Of a DNA stretch of 11,551 nucleotides, positions 1 to 8,038 are shown piece by piece. Source of the DNA: Oehlia diaphana (taxonomy: Eukaryota > Glomeromycota > Glomeromycetes > Glomerales > Glomeraceae); contig QZLH01001348.1 in assembly GCA_003833135.1 (NCBI GenBank), forward strand, positions 1 through 11,551, given 5' to 3'. The notes beneath the pieces are model-generated. The model was given only the letters and a program-made list of their open reading frames with translations. It was not told where the DNA came from and ran no database searches. The translations under genes and the position numbers were made by a program. Numbering within the stretch: position 1 is the stretch's first letter; every line of letters starts with the position of its first letter.

Positions 1-882
1 TGGGGAAAAAGAAGTGGTTATTACCATTGCTTTTGAATATTGGTTAAAAAATTTTTTTTTTATTTTTTATTAAATTTGAGTTACATAAATATGTAACACA
101 TATTTAATTTAGATTTGTGTAATGTTAATCTTATTAAAATATTAAATTTTTATAAAAATCTTAATTTAGCTAATTCCAAAAATCAGCACATATGTATTAT
201 TTATCAATATTTTGATTTTTGCTAAGAAAATCGTGATTGCTAACACATGTCAAATCAACATAGTAAAATTGTGGCTTTGCCTGATATTTATTATATACTT
301 TATATCAAATATTTAGGGTAAATCAAATAACTCCTCATGTCATAATTTGCATAATTAATACAAAAATTATTAAGCAACAATTTTTACAAATATTTGACAG
401 ATTGAAATATTACATAATAGTAAGGGTGAAATGAAATGGTAATTACAGAATATATTTATTATTCTCTGCAGGTACTATAAGTTTAAAATCAATTCATCAT
501 AAAATAGTTCTCTTACAAAACTTAAACTTTTATATGATTTATGTAGGTAAGAGTAAAAAGGGTGATATAGATAGGCAAAAATATTATATATATAGATTAA
601 AGTGTAAAAAACTTACAGATTGTGATATTAGCAATAAAAATAAATTAACTATAAATATTTTCTGTAAACGTAAGAGAGTAAAGAAATAACTTGATTCTGA
701 GACTCATATTAAATAGCTTAAGATTTGTGTACTTTCTTCATCATATATTTCACTTACTACTCTTCATTACTTTTTAAATAAAGTTTTACCAATAGATTTT
801 TTTTGATTAATCGAAATGATATTATTTGGCTAATTTGTGCAACTTCTATACTTATTCCATTACTTTTAAAAACTAATAAATC
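1..882. other. AT-rich non-coding upstream region
   Basis: I see no coding frame, RNA gene or clear repeat here on either strand. The stretch is strongly AT-rich and has very few CG dinucleotides. The last 100 bases are T- and A-rich and lead directly to the ATG at 883, so they probably held the promoter and 5' leader of the decayed gene that follows. I recognise no defined promoter element. Confidence 0.6.
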
Positions 883-1144
883 ATGTCTTCTTCTACAAGT
901 ACTTTTACTGATCCTTCATTTGAAGAAGTAGAAGAATATAATAATACAGAACAACTTATTATTTACTTGCAAACAAAGATCTTGAATCTTGAAGAGAATG
1001 ATTTTACTAAACTTCGTAATCAGAGAATTAATAGTCAAGCCATTATTACTATGACTCAAAAGAAGTTTAATGAACCTTCCTTTAACTTTGTTTATGAAAA
1101 AGCTAGAAATCTTGATAACTTGATCACTAGGTTAAACAACCAAA
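883..1144 (+). pseudogene. first exon with SAM-like domain, plus splice donor
   Basis: This part is open and begins with ATG, giving 87 codons to the donor GTAAGT at 1145-1150. The N-terminus MSSSTSTFTDPSFEEVEEY is acidic and Ser/Thr-rich. It is followed by a SAM-like fold: EQLIIYLQ (helix), LEENDF, LRNQRINSQAI (the usual IxGxxLL-type turn, with Ser for Gly), MTQKKF, and the helix LDNLITRLNN. The central segment after MTQKKF is shorter than I expect for a SAM domain. Reading on past 1144 gives a hydrophobic, low-complexity tail to 1320, which is best explained as intron. A good acceptor (TTATTATAG, ending at 1304) and a second donor GTGAGT (1324-1329) would make a 19-base exon reading KKPITD. 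SAM domains usually mediate protein-protein contacts. The domain call is by eye. Confidence 0.7.
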
Positions 1145-2493
1145 GTAAGTTTTATCATAACAGTTTAATGTTTATATGCTTCATGTACATAATATATCTT
1201 TCTCTGTTATATTCACTAATAATACTAAATACTTACTTATTTTTGTGCTTTTTTTTTCTACTTCTTATTGTCAAACCTCAAAAAATATATTTGCGTTATT
1301 ATAGAAAAACCTATTACTGATAAGTGAGTTATAATAAATTTGATTAATTTGAGTGAATATACTTTTTCATCATTATTTTTTTAACATGTGCATCACTATT
1401 TCATATTATTCAAAATCATATATTGAGAAAAATAAATATTTGAAATATGAGAATTTCCATTTGAGATTTTCTAATATGCAAATTTCTGCCTCTCTATACA
1501 GACTTTTGTATAATTAAAAAATATCAAATATTGGAAAATTGAGATGAAGATCGATATAATAGTAACAAGAACAATTGGTGATATTGCATTTAGGATATAC
1601 GTACTCTTCTTGAATAAGGATTCAAGAAAACTGAAGTAATCCAACCGTTTTGTATGAAAATTGTGAGAAAATTAATGAATACGTAGATAGCTTAGAGCCA
1701 AATAATTTATATATATTTGGAAATACTGAAGGCCAATTGTAACATCAAGTTTACTCTAATATCATAATTAACCTTGACAAATTCTACAGTAAACTGATAG
1801 TAAAACCATCTGATTTATCAAAAAGTTTAGGTTAGAAGGTCAGAAATAATATAAGGGATAATTCAAAATTAACTGAAGGAAAAGGAGATCCATCATCATC
1901 CTGTACCTAATGTTCTTGATTATCAAAAACTTTATAATAGTGGTATACCTCTAAATTTTCGTTAACTAATAAATTATACCAGAATATACCTTTTTGTAAA
2001 TAAACTTCTAACATATATTTTCTATGGATATATAACAGATGGAAAGCTTTAGCAATTTGTGAAAATCTATTTTATCTCGAATGATTTTAATAACCTAAAA
2101 TTTAACTTTGAGAAAAGTATTAAATATAAATGGAATGAAAAAATGGTCTCAATTATTACTGGCATAATTTCTTGCTATCTTAAAGACCTGTTGATGAAAG
2201 CTTTTAGTGAAAAAAAAAATCTCAAAATAATGATAAAACTTATATATATAGGAATAAGTCATCAATTTCTTTTAAAAGTCTCTTAGCTTCTTTCATTAAA
2301 GAGAGTATCTATATCAAATTAATAAATTTTAAAAATTACATCCATGTACAGATTATATCTCACCTTGAAATTAGAAGAAATTGTATAGTTTTTTTGGCAC
2401 AAGTACATAATTATGGAATAAAAAATGCTGCTTTGAAAGTAATTTAATTTTGAGAATGTCTCACATTATATATAATAAATTTACCATATTAAT

Positions 2494-2963
2494 CATTTAA
2501 GATTAAAATTCGCAAAGATATTAAATTCTATCAAGTTTACTATAAAATATCAGTGTTATGTGCATTAAGTAATCTTTCTTGTATTTTCAAGATTCTTTTC
2601 AAAGATTATGCAGTAAAAAAATCTTTAATTTTACTAATCAATTTTGCAGAACAACCTCTGGAATCATAGATTTCTGTTAATGATAATATAGATGATTACA
2701 CAATTTTTTAAATAATTCTGGATCTATTATCATGCTTAAAGAAGATACATACTTATCATTACATGCATGAAGATATAATCATATGAAATGTTATATAGAG
2801 AAATGGCCATTTCTATCTTATTGATTTCAGCCTTGTAGCTTCGTTGCAACTTCACTCTGATCCACGTCAAGCAATTATTCAGGACTATAGTGGATTGTGT
2901 CAAATTATTGAAACTATCAAGTTTGGAAAAGAAATAACATTATCAGAGTTAAAATATAATTGA
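2494..2963 (+). pseudogene. protein-kinase-like core with four in-frame stops
   Basis: One reading frame runs through the whole segment. It carries the order of motifs expected for a kinase C-lobe: a hydrophobic helix (CLKKIHTYHYMHEDI, the place of the HRD catalytic loop, here HED), an Asn two codons after a stop (NV), then NGHFYLIDFSLVASL (the place of DFG, here DFS), and a region reading DPRQAIIQDYSG. The frame is broken by TAG 2667, TAA 2709, TGA 2784 and TAG 2796, and ends at TGA 2961. Two of the stops lie inside the catalytic-loop region. No frame change is needed across about 470 bases, so the damage here is by substitution. The HRD and DFG assignments are mine, by pattern. The altered residues suggest that even the ancestor may have been a divergent or weak kinase. 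Confidence 0.65.
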
Positions 2964-3209
2964 AGGGAGAGTTAATTCCATTTGTTATATTTATCAAGAA
3001 TGCAAATAGGTACAAAATAACTGATGAAAGGAAGTGGTAAGAAAAATTTGGTGCTATAGTTAAACAATCTTATGAGAGATCATCTAGAAAGTGAAAAGGA
3101 GAAATTCTGGAATTTTCTTTTAACAAATATGCAGGATATTTTATTTCCTCTAGCTTATGCTGTAAATATTATGGTAGATGATAGCATAAAACATTCACTT
3201 TTTATTTAA

Positions 3210-3601
3210 GAAGCTAAATTTTATTTTTGTATATAAATATATATAACAAATACTTAATCATGATTGGTTTAAATGTAAGGTCATGTGATTAATATAATTA
3301 TGCAATATATTATATAATTCTAGTTAAATTTATAATGCAGGTCAAGACCAAATTAGATATACATGTAATTCTGGCTAAATATATATTTAATTATAACAGA
3401 TTTAGTTAATTATATACTAATTATTTTACATTAAAATTTACTTATTAAAATATTTGTAAAAAGTTAATTTTTCATTTAATTTAACTATTATTTAATAGGG
3501 TTTAATATCAATAATTTAAATGAATTAATTATTTCATTAAATAATACTTAATTCTGAATCTTTACTATTTATCTATCAAATCCTCTAACCTATAATTTTA
3601 T
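3210..3601. other. AT-rich gene-free stretch
   Basis: Very AT-rich DNA with many TTAAT and ATATA strings and essentially no CG dinucleotides. No open frame, RNA gene or structured repeat can be supported. Its right edge supplies the target site (ATTCTAAC) of the transposon that follows. Confidence 0.6.
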
Positions 3602-3609
3602 ATTCTAAC
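3602..3609. repeat. left target-site duplication, 8 bp
   Basis: ATTCTAAC directly abuts the left end of the inverted-repeat element. It is identical to the 8 bases abutting the right end (4103-4110). Confidence 0.88.
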
Positions 3610-3628
3610 TAAAGATGGTCATCAGTCC
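3610..3628 (+). repeat. left terminal inverted repeat of the MITE
   Basis: A 19-base sequence, TAAAGATGGTCATCAGTCC, with a perfect inverted copy at 4084-4102. Confidence 0.92.
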
Positions 3629-4083
3629 TACCGGTTCTACTCAGTCCTAGACCGGTTAGTCCCAGGACTTGTAAGACTGGACTGCGGTCTTTCATTTTTT
3701 CTTGGCATAATAGAACCAGTCCTGAGACTGACCTGGTCTTTGTATCAGTCTTTATATATAAGTTATTACATGCATATTAAAACTTCGTCTTATTTCTAGA
3801 AAAGACTGTTTCAAGAAAAAATGTTAATAAAGTATAATAAATCCTTTATATTTGTTATTTACTTATAATATATGTTTGTAGAAGACTGTTTCTAGTAAAG
3901 TAATAGAAAAAATTTTTTATTTGCAGAAAAAAAAAAAAAACTGATTGGTCTTAAAAAGACTGCAATCCTTAAAAAGACCGTCAGTTTTATTGTACATGTT
4001 ACAGGACCGAAAGATCGCGGTCTTACACCAAGACGGACTGGTTCGTCTTTTTAAGGTGTAGAACTGCAAGACCATGGTCTTTT

Positions 4084-4102
4084 GGACTGATGACCATCTT
4101 TA
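4084..4102 (-). repeat. right terminal inverted repeat of the MITE
   Basis: Exact reverse complement of 3610-3628. It ends immediately before the second ATTCTAAC. Confidence 0.92.
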
Positions 4103-4110
4103 ATTCTAAC
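4103..4110. repeat. right target-site duplication, 8 bp
   Basis: ATTCTAAC, identical to 3602-3609. Confidence 0.88.
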
Positions 4111-4740
4111 CCTTTACCTTAATCTAATCTAATTTTAATACCATACTCTAATCTTCTAATCCTAATTTTATATCCTAATTAAGTATTAGTTATTTACTAA
4201 TCTAGTAGTATATAAATGGATTATCATCTGATGAATAATGACCCATTATATATTAAATTAGATCAGTAAATATCTTTTTTATCATCCTAGATATACTAAT
4301 TGGTCTGCCAGTTTATAACTGGCAGAAAAAATCCTAAATACCAATTAGTAGTCAGGTAATAATCTTAATTATATAATCATTATATTTAATTTACCTGTAT
4401 AAATAAATTCTAAATTGTGTAATCTTACTTTTAATATTAAATAATAAATGGATTAATTATTATATTTTAAGACTTAAAATTAACTTATATTTTAATATAT
4501 ATTAATACTTTACTTTTTCACATATTGGCTGATCAGAAAAGCCCCCCATAATTTTATATACTATATGCTAATGACAATAAGTAACTCATCAGTTATATAT
4601 TAATATACTAATCATATATAAATACTGTTTATTAATATAAAGCATGGTGATATTAATTTTAAATTTACTAATTATTGCATTTATTACCCTTATTGATACT
4701 ATAAAAAGACTTTATTTTCTTGAAAATAAAAATATGCAAT
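4111..4740. other. AT-rich stretch with scattered CTAAT-type words
   Basis: No gene is visible. The first 70 bases continue a loose series of CTAAT/CTAACC-type words that also lies left of the transposon, perhaps a degenerate short tandem repeat that the transposon split. The rest is AT-rich with short inverted repeats, listed separately. CG dinucleotides are nearly absent until about 4770. Confidence 0.5.
4296..4348. repeat. nested inverted repeat
   Basis: An outer pair, CTAATTGGT (4296-4304) and ACCAATTAG (4340-4348), encloses a perfect inner hairpin with arms CTGCCAGTT (4305-4313) and AACTGGCAG (4317-4325) and a 3-base loop. The inner arms are the only GC-containing stretch nearby. It may be a folded remnant of a small transposon or a transcribed hairpin; nothing shows which. 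Confidence 0.7.
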
Positions 4741-4744
4741 AATT
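4670..4744. repeat. 11-bp inverted repeat around a 53-bp spacer
   Basis: AATTATTGCAT (4670-4680) is matched by its exact reverse complement at 4734-4744. No clear target duplication flanks it. A chance match is possible in DNA this AT-rich. Confidence 0.5.
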
Positions 4745-5470
4745 CCATGGATTTTCCACCATATCTGTTGCATATCGTATGATTTTTCACGTGACACACG
4801 GTTTAAAAGTTAATGAATTTCGACATTTCGAAATTATTTTTACCATTTCGGCATTGACCTTTTTATTTTCGGCAAGCAACACGCGGTTGATATTCACACA
4901 CTATTAAAAAAAAGTTTCCAATTTTTTTCTACCTCTTTTCTAAAAAAAAAAAATATTTAAAAAGATATAATATTTTTAAAATGTGTTTCACATCATGATA
5001 TCAGTTTCGTGGACTTTTGTTTTCTGATTTTAAGGCCTAATAAAAAGAACAAATAGAAGAAAACAGACTTTGTTCCAGGTTTGTTGATTTTGTTTTGCAT
5101 GACATCGTCTATAGTTTAATCAATTATTTTAATCGCACTATTATTAATTATCAATTAAAAAAAGAAATATCTTATTCAACATGAAGACATGTATAAACGC
5201 AAACCTAAATAATAATCTTGTATGCGGTAATAAGATGAATGTCGAACAGCTATTATATAGCCATATATCGTATGCTTGATCATTTATCATCCTTCTGCTG
5301 TAGAATGCAACCAATAATTTACATTTATACGGAAATAAAAAGTAATTATGTCAAATTATAACCATTGCGATCACAGCATAATTACAACAATCAGTAGATT
5401 GTACCTTGTTTTTAACAATTTTAATTAAAAACGTTGCGTTAATGAAAAATCAACGAACAAGTAAGTTATG
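4745..5470. other. CpG-containing intergenic region
   Basis: From about 4770 the sequence regains CG dinucleotides (an E-box-like CACGTG near 4790, several TTCGG/TTCGA words, CACGCGG near 4880). I see no conserved coding region. The only open frame of note is a 32-codon ATG frame at 5181-5279 (MKTCINANLNNN and so on), which I consider no better than chance. The region probably includes promoter or leader sequence for genes to the right. Confidence 0.45.
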
Positions 5471-5474
5471 TAAT

Positions 5475-5804
5475 CTATGTTGAATTATAGAATATAAATT
5501 GTTTTTTAAAATTTGCTGGTTTTTTTTTCAAGTAGTCCTGAAGATGCGTAACGATTGATTGTGAGACGATCAAAGTTAGTTTACGAGGAAAGCGTCGCCA
5601 CTTGCTAGGGCTAGTGTTGCCAAAATTAATAGAAAATACATTTAATACATTAAGTCGAAATAGTCCCGGATTATGGAACACTTTATAGTGAATCACACCA
5701 AAACATTTGGAAATGGTATGATTGACATTTATTTTGAAATGAGAGGCTTTATTTAATTGATTATTTTTTGGTTTCTCTTTTATTAAGCAATGTTTATTTT
5801 TCAA
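5475..5804 (-). CDS. doubtful 109-residue open frame
   Basis: An ATG-to-stop frame on the minus strand, rich in Lys, Asn and Phe. It contains a basic stretch (SKWRRFPRKL) followed by a hydrophobic segment (TLIVSQSIVTHL). I recognise no family or motif. Its ATG lies only about 9 bases from the ATG of the plus-strand gene at 5814, so the two cannot both have ordinary promoters unless they overlap. It may simply be a chance frame antisense to the leader of that gene. It is listed because 109 open codons are somewhat long for DNA this AT-rich. Confidence 0.2.
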   Translation of the reverse strand: MKNKHCLIKEKPKNNQLNKASHFKINVNHTISKCFGVIHYKVFHNPGLFRLNVLNVFSINFGNTSPSKWRRFPRKLTLIVSQSIVTHLQDYLKKKPANFKKQFIFYNST

Positions 5805-5813
5805 GATAAATCA

Positions 5814-6236
5814 TGGTAATCACTTATGATCTTGAAGAAGTTAAGCGTGAAATCCAAGTACTGTTGGAAGAAAATTTAATGGTTAGTCAAACTCTTGATT
5901 ATGATTTTGCTGCAAGTTATTTATTTATTAATTAATTTTTTAAAAAAATATTTTTTTTATAGGCTTTAGAATTGTGATACTTCACGTCATTATTATTTTG
6001 GCGATAAAAAACACTTCTCTTAAAGTATTAGTAAAAGAAACTCCGAGAATTGGGATTAGATATACAAAGACACATGATAGAATTTTTAAAAAAAGAAAAA
6101 AAAAATTTTTAATAATTATCAACAGATTGGTACTAATATGATACTCCACCGATTGAAACATGACTGTTACATGGTCAGATCAAATGATAGTGTTCAAGAA
6201 GTATTTCTAGAATTTCCACGTGCAAGAAATTATTAA
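5814..6236 (+). pseudogene. small broken spliced gene, family unknown
   Basis: The first exon (5814-5882) reads MVITYDLEEVKREIQVLLEE, then NLM. It is helical and acidic, and ends exactly at a donor GTTAGT (5883). A T-rich acceptor ends at 5962. The next exon reads ALEL and then TGA. Further coding-like pieces follow in other frames: DTSRHYYYFGDKKHF, then KVLVKETPRIGIRYTKTHD. After another acceptor (CAACAG, ending at 6125) the last piece runs from 6126 to stop TAA at 6234 (MILHRLKHDCYMVRS, VQEVFLEFPRARNY). Taken literally, splicing would give only a 27-residue peptide. At least two frame changes are needed to join the pieces, so I call it a pseudogene; a wrong assembly or a missed intron could be the cause. 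I do not recognise the family. Confidence 0.45.
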
Positions 6237-6400
6237 AATCTTGTATCGATTTAAGTGTATGGTTTTTAAAAGTAATGAACAACGACGACTGTCGACGAGA
6301 AATAAGGAGACGACTATAAGCGAATCTGACTTACATTTTGTAATCATTCGATTACAGCAACAACCACTTTAGAAATATAATTTTCAAGGGTGTTATTTTT

Positions 6401-6420
6401 AATAAAGTTTCAATTTTATT
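6401..6420. terminator. face-to-face poly(A) signals
   Basis: AATAAA on the plus strand (6401-6406) and AATAAA on the minus strand (6415-6420 read in reverse) are separated by 8 bases. They sit between the plus-strand gene ending at 6236 and the minus-strand fragment ending at 6428, where two convergent transcripts would need 3' ends. AATAAA is common by chance in AT-rich DNA. Confidence 0.4.
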
Positions 6421-6427
6421 TCAAACC

Positions 6428-6610
6428 TTATTTGGTATCACTGTCAGAACTGGATTCAAAATCAGTTATTTTACTATTCGCCATGTAAGGATTAGAAACG
6501 ATTCCAATTCCTAGCGTAATATTACCGATTTATTAATGATCATTATAAAAGGATCATTATTAATTATTTTGTATCCTCCGCTATTCGTTTAATAAAGCAT
6601 GAGCCAACTC
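6428..6610 (-). pseudogene. C-terminal fragment of an unidentified protein
   Basis: The minus strand reads KELAHALLNE, then TAG. Shifted, it reads SGGYKIINNDPF. Shifted again, it reads NITLGIGIVSNPYMANSK followed by an acidic Ser-rich tail (ITDFESSSDSDTK) and stop TAA at 6430-6428. The mixture of amino acids and the typical acidic C-terminal tail look like real coding sequence. I do not recognise the family, and no upstream exons are visible before the stop of the aldo-keto reductase pseudogene at 6692. It is probably a remnant left by deletion or rearrangement. Its 3' end faces the plus-strand gene. Confidence 0.5.
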
Positions 6611-6667
6611 TTTAAATAAAAAAAATTATCATTAATTATTTATTATATTAATAAGTAATATCAAATT

Positions 6668-6724
6668 AGTAGTGATGACCTAGGTTTACTGTTATTGTAA
6701 GTTTAATCCGAAGATATCACTACT
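6668..6724. repeat. 9-bp inverted repeat at the end of the reductase pseudogene
   Basis: AGTAGTGAT (6668-6676) and ATCACTACT (6716-6724) flank the stop codon of the reductase pseudogene. The pair could form a hairpin in the transcript, but it partly overlaps the last codons and may be coincidence. Confidence 0.4.
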
Positions 6725-8038
6725 GTATCTATCGCCAATAATTTTAACAGAATTAATAAATTTTCTAAATTTCAGTCAATTCATCATTGTATCAAAGTCA
6801 TCAAAGTTTTCTTCCAAATATTTACCAGGAATGGCAACAATGTTATCTTCCTATTTAAAAATTTAAAGTTACTATCAAAATTCAAATAATACACACGTTA
6901 TTACCTGAGATATAATCCAGCTAAACAAAGTTGACCTGGAGTTATGGCGTATTCTTCAAATTTATGTACAAGTTCTAGATTCTTAATAAAATTTTCACCT
7001 TGAAAACGCAGAATCGTCCTTCTAACATCATCAGGTTCAAAATCATCAATAGATTTATATTTTCCCTAAAAAAATTATTATTATTGAGAAACGTTCGTTT
7101 TATGTATATTTACAAATAATTATATGTAAATTACCGTTAGAACTCCATGCCGGCATGCCCGAGTGGACTATAGTAACGCCCAATTCGCGACAAGCTTCCA
7201 TAATTCCAAGATTTCAAAGACTTAGAAACATAATCTTTAATATATTTATTATTCATTTTTTCAAAAAATTTATTATTGTTTATTTACTTGAACTGCGGTA
7301 ATAGGATGAACTTTATAAGAACACGTCGAAGAGTTCCTGCGGAACATTCAAAATAAATTTACTTTTCTTCATTAACAAGATCTGCTAAAGCACCAACAGT
7401 ATCTTCAATAGGTCTGCAAAAATGAAAAAAAATGTATAGTCAATTCTTAATAAACTCTTTCTTAGGTATTGGGATCAAAGATCGATATAATCTACTCCAA
7501 AAGAACGTTCACAACATAAACAGGTGAACCTGATACAGTAAATCACCATTTTCATCTCGAAAAAAACTAAGTTTTGTGTATATATATATAATATCAAAGG
7601 AACAATCCGCTACGACGTTCTTTAAGAACTTTTGAAAGGACATCGATGGGCATGAATGTAGGTTATTCGAGTTTTGCCGTGTAAGTTCTGCATCTTATAC
7701 AATAAAATTCGATAATAAATACCATTTGATATAAAAAAAACATTTGAAAGGAGACGATGGTTTCTTACGTATAAAAAATTAAAAATTATATCCACCTTTA
7801 ATTAATTAAATATTTAGATATGAACAGCAGTATCCCACTAGTTACATTCAATTGATCGTTAATATTGTTTTGATCATCTATTGGACCAGTATATGGACCT
7901 CGCTCGTACCCGTAGATCACATGACTGAAAAATGTAAAAATTTTACTGTTACTTAATGAAATATCATACCATGCATCCTAATCCGATCGCAGGAATCTTT
8001 ACACCAGTTTTACCAAGTTCACGAAAAGAAAGAGACAT
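6692..8038 (-). pseudogene. aldo-keto reductase pseudogene
   Basis: Exon pieces match the AKR order of motifs. Exon 1 (8038-7970) contains RELGKTGVKIPAIGLGCM and ends at donor GTATGA. Then: HVIYGYERG and GPIDDQNNI (from 7923); WDTAVHI, then TAA (7816-7814); LSKVLKERRSGLFL, then TGA (7638-7594); RDENGD and VSGSPVYV (7559-7510); GVDYIDL, then TGA (7498-7475); PIEDTVGALADLVNE (from 7413, after a TTTGCAG acceptor); ECSAGTLRR (about 7349-7322); GIMEACRELGVT and YSPLG (7208-7158); GKYKSIDDFEPDDVRR through TPGQLCLA (7065-6905); EDNIVAIPG (from 6850); and RKFINSVKIIGDRYS, stop TAA 6694-6692. Family members are NADPH-dependent oxidoreductases using an Asp-Tyr-Lys-His tetrad. Here Asp survives in WDTA, but the following Tyr and the His expected after YIDL are lost to stops. 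A one-base loss (GCTGG for GCTTGG near 6922), small in-frame losses and several stops show real decay, not one sequencing error. The nearest relatives I recall are pyridoxal-reductase/YakC-like AKRs; the substrate is uncertain. Confidence 0.9.

Larger units (their letters stand above)
883..3209 (+). pseudogene. decayed SAM-like/kinase-like lineage-specific gene
   Basis: A multi-exon plus-strand gene in ruins. The first exon (883-1144) encodes an intact SAM-like domain. After it, coding-like segments can be read in shifting frames. One of about 1630-1910 (NPTVLYENCEKINEY, then NLYIFGNTEGQ) is interrupted by TAA 1740, TAG 1833 and TAA 1908. One at 2059-2448 changes frame in a run of nine A (2211-2219). 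A kinase-like block (about 2494-2960) has four in-frame stops. A C-terminal part begins near 2966 (ELIPFVIFIKNANRY), changes frame near 3060, and ends with FPLAYAVNIMVDD and stop TAA at 3207. Mixed stops and frame changes over 2.3 kb exclude a functional product unless the assembly is very poor. The SAM-like N-terminus joined to a kinase-like C-terminus resembles expanded Rhizophagus families, some of them related to Crinkler-type proteins. That family link is from memory and is an inference. The short open frame at 2059-2286 is one fragment of this pseudogene, not a separate gene. Confidence 0.8.
3610..4102. mobile_element. non-autonomous hAT-like transposon (MITE), 493 bp
   Basis: The element is bounded by perfect 19-bp terminal inverted repeats (TAAAGATGGTCATCAGTCC at 3610-3628, its reverse complement at 4084-4102). 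It is flanked by perfect 8-bp target-site duplications. An 8-bp duplication and termini beginning TAAAG (fitting the usual YARNG ends) point to the hAT superfamily. Both subterminal thirds are crowded with short motifs in both orientations: AGTCC, GGACT, AGACTG, GGTCTT, and GACCGGTT-like. Such clusters in hAT elements typically bind transposase. The AT-rich centre holds two direct copies of AAGACTGTTTC (3802-3812, 3882-3892) and no transposase frame, so movement would need an enzyme supplied elsewhere. Unlike its flanks it contains a fair number of CG dinucleotides. Intact ends suggest a relatively recent insertion. The superfamily call rests on the duplication length and the ends only. Confidence 0.88.

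Noticed and set aside
1145..1320. In-frame extension of the SAM-like frame to 145 residues
   Set aside because: It begins at a consensus splice donor and turns into hydrophobic low-complexity sequence, so it is better read as intron.
3575..4175. CTAACC/CTAAT words resembling telomeric repeats
   Set aside because: They are irregular, few and mixed with other words, so no telomeric or interstitial telomere array can be supported.
5181..5279. 32-codon frame with Asn-rich start
   Set aside because: Too short, no motif, and composition is as expected for AT-rich intergenic DNA.
7149..7172. String resembling the 5' half of a tRNA-Leu/Ser (ATGCCCGAGTGG)
   Set aside because: No anticodon or T arm follows, and on the opposite strand this exact stretch encodes the YSPLG motif of the reductase pseudogene.
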